From positions 1 to 10,559 of the forward strand of contig JAZDHC010000101.1 in NCBI GenBank assembly GCA_043806395.1: DNA of 10,559 nt, in the 5' to 3' direction. The notes beneath the pieces were generated by a model. It saw only the letters and a list, made by a program, of their open reading frames with translations. It made no database searches and was not told where the DNA came from. A program made the position numbers and the translations under genes. Position 1 is the stretch's first letter. Every line of letters starts with the position of its first letter. This DNA is from CG2-30-40-21 sp043806395 (GTDB taxonomy: Bacteria; UBA9089; CG2-30-40-21). This document shows positions 7,855 to 10,559 of this stretch, one piece after another.

Positions 7855-8216
7855 ATTTCGTATCTCCTTTGTAACTGTTTGCTATCTATGTAGTTGAATA
7901 AACATCGTAAGCTTACTATTGGTAACTGCTCAATAAAGTGTGGAATTCTGGCATGGTTCAAATCAGGGTAACAAATTGAGTGGGCAAGTGGATGGCTGAA
8001 ACATCTTGCAATCAGCATGTCTTCAAAGAAAACCCCCATTCCCGCTTTGTCAGGAACTTTCCTGACGCTGTAACCCGGAATGGAACCAATGAGATATTGG
8101 AAGTCTACCTTTTGTTCATCATTTCTGAAATAACACTTGTTTGGAGAATATTCAGATTTCTCCATCACTATACAAGGAAATGGGTTTTCTTTTTCAATTA
8201 TATCAGCATAATTCAT
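7836..8216 (-). CDS. Doubtful small ORF, partly built from repeat DNA
   Basis: A 126-codon frame between the toxin gene and glyS, overlapping the glyS start by 19 bp. A modest AGAGG lies nine bases before the ATG. Residues 1-44 match nothing I recognise. Residues 45-60 are encoded by a long imperfect palindrome (8037-8082) and residues 74-89 (SHPLAHSICYPDLNHA) by the 46-bp repeat whose other copy lies outside glyS. The tail after residue 90 is simply the glyS leader. The likeliest reading is that only the first part, if any, derives from a gene, and that repeat insertion extended or replaced its 3' end. It could be a small hypothetical protein, a truncated gene, or chance. The reverse-strand frame 7980-8531 is still less credible because most of it is antisense to the toxin. 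Confidence 0.25.
   Translation of the reverse strand: MNYADIIEKENPFPCIVMEKSEYSPNKCYFRNDEQKVDFQYLIGSIPGYSVRKVPDKAGMGVFFEDMLIARCFSHPLAHSICYPDLNHARIPHFIEQLPIVSLRCLFNYIDSKQLQRRYEICLIYY
7950..7995 (-). repeat. 46-bp repeat, copy B
   Basis: Inverted partner of copy A (5713-5758), 41 of 46 identical, located in the leader upstream of glyS. Its GGCATGGTTCAAA end also matches 5618-5630 exactly, so this 13-bp end occurs three times in the window. Confidence 0.85.
8037..8082. repeat. Nested palindrome GTCAGGAA-CT-TTCCTGAC
   Basis: A perfect 8-bp-arm inverted repeat (8049-8056 and 8059-8066, two-base centre) sits inside an outer pair CATTCC (8037-8042) and GGAATG (8077-8082). The CATTCCCGC...GGAATG framing is typical of dispersed extragenic palindromes. 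It lies in the glyQ-glyS gap and encodes residues 45-60 of the doubtful ORF at 7836-8216. Confidence 0.7.
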
Positions 8217-8239
8217 AAGTATATCCTCTTAATAAATTT

Positions 8240-8257
8240 ATTACAGCCATCTGTAAT
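8240..8257. repeat. Small hairpin ATTACAG-CCAT-CTGTAAT after the toxin gene
   Basis: A perfect 7-bp stem with a four-base loop, 58 bp past the toxin stop. It is AT-rich and lacks a following U-run on the minus strand, so it is at best a weak terminator or RNA-processing site. Confidence 0.45.
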
Positions 8258-8314
8258 CATTCTTCCAGCATATCTGTGCCATTGGGGACAGCACCCGTTT
8301 TCCTCCTCCGATTT

Positions 8315-8662
8315 TCAATTGCACAGATCAAATAGTTTCCGTACTTTATTATTTACTTCAATTTGCAATCGTGGTGATAACTCTCCCAATTCTCTTTTAA
8401 TTAATCCAGTTGTAACCGTCATCAAACGATGTAACCGAATTATAGACGAGACTCGTAACCCTGTAAGAGCAAAATCAATATCCATTGAATCTAATGCCAA
8501 GTCTGTTTCTGATAAATCAATTGGTATTTGACTGCTAATAAAAGCCAAGATAATGTGCTGATGTATCCCAATAGTGTTTGTCAAGCAAACCGCAGGTCGC
8601 ACCTTAGTTGCTGAAAAATCATCAAAAGGAAAAGCGACTAAAACCACTTTGCCTTTAACCAT
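8315..8662 (-). CDS. PemK/MazF-family toxin (endoribonuclease)
   Basis: Probable toxin of a type II toxin-antitoxin pair; family members cleave RNA at short sequence motifs in the cytoplasm. The 115-residue product starts MVKGKVVLVAFPFDD, followed by KVRPAVCLTN. This is the PemK/MazF signature (G-x-V-V-L-V-x-FPF-x-D then K-x-RPA). Arg22 sits where the catalytic Arg of MazF lies and Ser43-Ser44 in FISSQ sit where the catalytic Thr/Ser is expected, so it looks intact. The start at 8662 is preferred over the in-frame ATG at 8677 because GGGAGG lies six to seven bases upstream. It overlaps the antitoxin stop by 8 bp (ATGGTTAA), the classic coupled TA arrangement. The target specificity cannot be read from sequence. 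Confidence 0.85.
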   Translation of the reverse strand: MVKGKVVLVAFPFDDFSATKVRPAVCLTNTIGIHQHIILAFISSQIPIDLSETDLALDSMDIDFALTGLRVSSIIRLHRLMTVTTGLIKRELGELSPRLQIEVNNKVRKLFDLCN

Positions 8663-8903
8663 TGAATGACCTCCCATCTGTAAGCGTATATCTGTCTTCT
8701 TCAGGTTCTTTTAGAAAATCAAATGCCGGATTAATAACTGCCATCCGTGACCATTCTACTTCATTGATATCAGATTCTTCAGGCCATAGGATAATGACAC
8801 GAACACGAGTTGGATAAGCAACAGGTAAAGGTTCATCTAAAATAAGTTGTCGTTGTGCATTAATTATTCCCATTGTTTCAACGGCTTTTGTTGTAATTTC
8901 CAT
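8655..8903 (-). CDS. Antitoxin partner of the PemK/MazF-like toxin
   Basis: A small acidic 82-residue protein directly upstream of and overlapping the toxin by 8 bp, the expected antitoxin position. The N-terminal part (KAVETMGIINAQRQLILDE, 6-24, then TRVRVIILWPEESDI) has a beta-rich look and could form a small DNA-binding or dimerisation domain. The C-terminal half, with WSRMAVINPAFDFL (51-64), EPEEDRYTL and DGRSF, resembles the extended toxin-binding tails of antitoxins paired with PemK/MazF proteins. I do not recognise an AbrB or RHH signature with confidence, so the DNA-binding fold is left open. AAGGAG lies nine bases before the ATG. Fifty-three bases separate it from the glyQ stop and no clear own promoter is visible, so it may be read from the glyQ transcript. 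In most TA pairs the antitoxin autoregulates the operon; that is untested here. Confidence 0.78.
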   Translation of the reverse strand: MEITTKAVETMGIINAQRQLILDEPLPVAYPTRVRVIILWPEESDINEVEWSRMAVINPAFDFLKEPEEDRYTLTDGRSFNG

Positions 8904-8956
8904 TTTGGAATTTCTCCTTCATAATCACTTTTACATAGGATATTACACTTGAATAA

Positions 8957-9832
8957 TTACTCCCCCTTAGCCACCAACGGAAACCCCATCTCTTCCCTTC
9001 CCTTTATATAACCAGCCGCACACCTCTTAGCAAGATTTCTGACCCGAGCAATATAAGCCGTCCTTTCTGTAACACTTATCGCCCCACGGGCATCAAGCAT
9101 ATTAAAGGCATGGGAGCTTTTCAGGCAAAAATCATAGGCAGGAAATGGCAGATTTTCCTTGATACATCTCAAGGATTCTTGTTCATATTTCTCAAAAAGG
9201 TTAGACCACATCTCAACATCAGCCTTTTCAAAGTTATATTTTGAAAACTCAACCTCTGTTTGATGATGCACCTGACCATATTTTATTTCATCTGTCCAGT
9301 CTATGTCAAATACAGAATTCTTTTTTTGAATATACATGGTTATTCTCTCCAATCCATAGGTTATTTCTACAGATATGGGAGAGAGAGCAAAGCCGCCTAT
9401 ATTTTGAAAATAAGTAAACTGAGTTATTTCCATCCCATCAAGCCATACCTCCCAACCAAGCCCGGAGGCACCAAGGGTAGGTGATTCCCAGTCATCCTCT
9501 ACAAATCGGATATCGTGTTCATCTGGATTTATCCCAATCTTTATCAGGCTCTGGAGATAAAGATCCTGAACATTATCAGGTGATGGTTTCAGGATAACCT
9601 GAAACTGATAATAGTGTTGAAGACGATTGGGGTTTTCTCCGTATCTGCCGTCTGTCGGCCTTCTTGACGGCTCAACATACGCTGCCTTCCACGGCTCTGG
9701 TCCAAGAACACGGAGGAATGTATGGGGATTAAATGTACCTGCCCCAACCTCAATATCATAGGGTTGAGCCAGCAAACACCCTTGATTGCTCCAGAATGTC
9801 TGGAGACTTAAGATTATATCCTGAAAATTCAT
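8957..9832 (-). CDS. glyQ: Glycine--tRNA ligase alpha subunit
   Basis: Alpha (catalytic) subunit of the alpha2-beta2 glycyl-tRNA synthetase. It activates glycine with ATP and, with GlyS, charges tRNA-Gly. It is 291 residues, the usual size. Class II synthetase features are clear: an opening FQDIILSLQTFWSNQGC (3-19), QPYDIEVGAGTFNPHTFLR (23-41), the motif 2 region SRRPTDGRYGENPNRLQHYY (56-75), DDWESPTLGASGLGWEVW (113-130), and the motif 3 helix EITYGLERI (156-164). AAGGAG lies seven bases before the ATG. It is the first gene after a near-consensus promoter (10171-10199) but with an untranslated leader of about 330 bases filled with repeats. The beta subunit gene lies about 1.1 kb downstream rather than next to it. 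Confidence 0.97.
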   Translation of the reverse strand: MNFQDIILSLQTFWSNQGCLLAQPYDIEVGAGTFNPHTFLRVLGPEPWKAAYVEPSRRPTDGRYGENPNRLQHYYQFQVILKPSPDNVQDLYLQSLIKIGINPDEHDIRFVEDDWESPTLGASGLGWEVWLDGMEITQFTYFQNIGGFALSPISVEITYGLERITMYIQKKNSVFDIDWTDEIKYGQVHHQTEVEFSKYNFEKADVEMWSNLFEKYEQESLRCIKENLPFPAYDFCLKSSHAFNMLDARGAISVTERTAYIARVRNLAKRCAAGYIKGREEMGFPLVAKGE

Positions 9833-9860
9833 GAGATTACTCCTTATTATTAATGGATTA

Positions 9861-9870
9861 ACAGTAATTT
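9861..9870. repeat. 10-bp direct repeat ACAGTAATTT, left copy
   Basis: Identical to 10165-10174. The pair brackets 294 bp that include the whole palindromic block. This is compatible with a target-site duplication, though the repeat is AT-rich and could arise by chance. The right copy abuts and overlaps the -10 element of the glyQ promoter. Confidence 0.5.
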
Positions 9871-9880
9871 GTAACTACTC

Positions 9881-10132
9881 ACCACAGAGGCACAGAGAAA
9901 GAAAAAGAATCACAGAATCAGACTTGAGATTATCCGCAGATTACGCAGATTAAGATTTTTTTGTTTGCTGTGTTTCTATGTCCCTATCTTTTAATGTCCC
10001 CCGCTGGCGGGAGGGAACACCTTTGGCAGGGTTAGGGATTTTATCAGAGCATCTCTGTATTCTCTTTAATCTGTGTAATCTGTGTAATCTGTGTAATCTG
10101 TGGATAGATCTCTTCTCTGTATTCTCTGTGGT
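9881..10132. repeat. Imperfect palindromic dispersed-repeat block in the glyQ leader
   Basis: The left end ACCACAGAGGCACAGAGAA (9881-9899) is mirrored by the complement of 10113-10132 (ACCACAGAG..ACAGAGAA), and CCGCAGATTACGCAGATTAA (9934-9953) is mirrored by the AATCTGTGTAATCTGTG tract beginning at 10068. The middle contains a GC-rich hairpin CCCGC-TG-GCGGG (10000-10011). The CACAGAGRCACAGAG vocabulary recurs at 10236-10260, 10381-10405 and, shorter, near 5638-5662, so it behaves as a dispersed family in this genome. A long RNA stem-loop could form in the glyQ leader. Confidence 0.75.
10068..10103. repeat. Four tandem 9-bp units (AATCTGTGT)
   Basis: Three exact copies of AATCTGTGT are followed by a fourth, AATCTGTGG. 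The tract forms part of the right arm of the palindromic block. It is short enough to vary in copy number by slippage and lies in the presumed glyQ 5' leader. Confidence 0.9.
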
Positions 10133-10164
10133 AAATCTTCTAATTTAACAAAGTCAAAGTAATT

Positions 10165-10174
10165 ACAGTAATTT
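10165..10174. repeat. 10-bp direct repeat ACAGTAATTT, right copy
   Basis: Second copy of the repeat at 9861-9870, overlapping the complement of the glyQ -10 box (10171-10176). See the left copy for its possible meaning. Confidence 0.5.
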
Positions 10175-10199
10175 TATCATAATTTTCTATCATTGTCAA
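10171..10199 (-). promoter_or_regulatory. Sigma-70-type promoter for glyQ
   Basis: On the minus strand TTGACA (10194-10199) is followed after exactly 17 bases by TAAAAT (10171-10176). That is a perfect -35 and a 5-of-6 -10 at ideal spacing, oriented toward glyQ. Transcription would start near 10164, about 330 bases before the glyQ ATG. A T-rich run (complement of 10201-10210) lies just upstream. Confidence 0.75.
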
Positions 10200-10215
10200 G
10201 AAAAACAAACACGAC

Positions 10216-10433
10216 TCAGCAATTCTAATTATGAACCGCAGAGACACAGAGACGCAGAGAATACGCAGATAAAAAGATATGGAGATAATAGAGATAATGA
10301 AGATGTGAGTGTTTTTACTGCAAATCCAATGAAAATCGTTTCTTTCTATCCCCCATTATCTCCATTATCTGTCTCATATTTCTCTGTGCCTCTGCGTCTC
10401 TGCGGTGAAAAAAGTCATGATGAGAATTGCTGA
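10216..10433. repeat. About 218-bp palindromic element, MITE-like or terminator-like
   Basis: The ends are perfect 11-bp inverted repeats, TCAGCAATTCT (10216-10226) and AGAATTGCTGA (10423-10433). Inside them, a 25-bp arm (10236-10260, beginning CCGCAGAGAC) matches the complement of 10381-10405 at 22 of 25 positions. Further in, GGAGATAAT-type sequence (10281-10300) is mirrored by ATTATCTCCATTATCT (10355-10370). CACGAC flanks both ends (10210-10215; 10435-10440), offset by one base on the right. On the minus strand the last arm is followed by a T-rich run (complement of 10201-10210) just before the glyQ -35, so the element could also terminate the upstream gene. No ORF for a transposase lies inside. 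Confidence 0.75.
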
Positions 10434-10446
10434 TCACGACTGCACC

Positions 10447-10559
10447 TTATGGATACAACCCACTATTTATCCTCAAATAATACCCTCTGGTAGAGTAATT
10501 AGCCTCTATCTCTTCATCCCAATATTCCACAAGATTATACCCCAGGATAGCCTTGACAC
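10447..10559 (-). CDS. 3' end of an unidentified gene (truncated by window edge)
   Basis: Reading leftward from the window edge, one frame stays open for 36 codons to a TAA at 10447-10449. It encodes VKAILGYNLVEYWDEEIEAN followed by YSTRGYYLRINSGLYP. The other two leftward frames stop within about 18 codons. The aromatic- and Gly-rich ending with alternating residues would suit the last strands of a beta-rich or outer-membrane protein, but the fragment is too short to assign. It ends 14 bp before a long palindromic element that could terminate its transcription. Confidence 0.55.
   Translation of the reverse strand, partial: VKAILGYNLVEYWDEEIEANYSTRGYYLRINSGLYP

Noticed and set aside
8270..8300. 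GGGGACAGCACCC as a REP/IS200-associated repeat end
   Set aside because: The short sequence resembles a common dispersed motif, but no second copy or palindromic partner is visible in the window.
7980..8531. 183-codon plus-strand frame
   Set aside because: It runs antisense to the toxin gene and through repeat DNA, with no ribosome site or recognisable domain. The toxin frame on the other strand has clear PemK/MazF motifs.
10068..10103. Tandem units as a CRISPR array
   Set aside because: Units are 9 bp, directly abutting, without spacers; this is a simple tandem repeat.
9833..10164. Long leader before glyQ as a glycine T-box or riboswitch
   Set aside because: I see no T-box specifier arrangement, no T-box consensus and no terminator with U-run before the ATG. 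The length is explained by dispersed palindromic repeats.

Overview
The window reads as a chromosomal segment from a Gram-negative-type bacterium with moderately AT-rich DNA. It encodes WaaA, the Kdo transferase of LPS synthesis, and a PorV/PorQ-like outer-membrane protein, which point to an outer membrane. It also carries the short (about 720-residue) PurL and a two-subunit glycyl-tRNA synthetase. Intergenic DNA is unusually rich in palindromic and dispersed repeats, as in many uncultured candidate-phylum, planctomycete-like or deltaproteobacteria-like genomes. I cannot name the organism.

Layout. Plus strand, left: purL (12-2186) overlaps by 13 bp a membrane-anchored protein (2174-3118) that looks like a degenerate peptidase-MA/gluzincin domain. 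A relic of an IS4-type transposase follows (about 3125-3406). Everything else reads leftward. From right to left it is: the 3' end of an unidentified gene (10447-10559), a palindromic element, a near-consensus promoter (10171-10199), a repeat-filled leader, glyQ, an antitoxin/PemK-MazF toxin pair, a doubtful ORF partly made of repeats, glyS, waaA and a porV-like gene ending at 3418. The two strands converge near 3406-3418.

Function. glyQ and glyS encode the alpha and beta subunits of one alpha2-beta2 enzyme and are usually adjacent. Here about 1.1 kb holding a toxin-antitoxin module and repeats lies between them. waaA and the porV-like gene follow in the same direction, so one transcript could join translation and envelope genes. 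PurL is a stand-alone housekeeping enzyme of purine synthesis.

The most interesting non-coding signals are four. (1) A repeat block sits between the glyQ promoter and its start codon and is flanked by a 10-bp direct repeat, as if inserted. (2) A palindromic element of about 218 bp at 10216-10433 has 11-bp perfect terminal inverted repeats. (3) A diverged 46-bp repeat lies in inverted orientation on the two sides of glyS. (4) The purL-overlapping gene keeps the gluzincin layout but lacks HExxH. I see no convincing wholly new system. The value here lies in the repeat ecology and the split glyQ/glyS locus.
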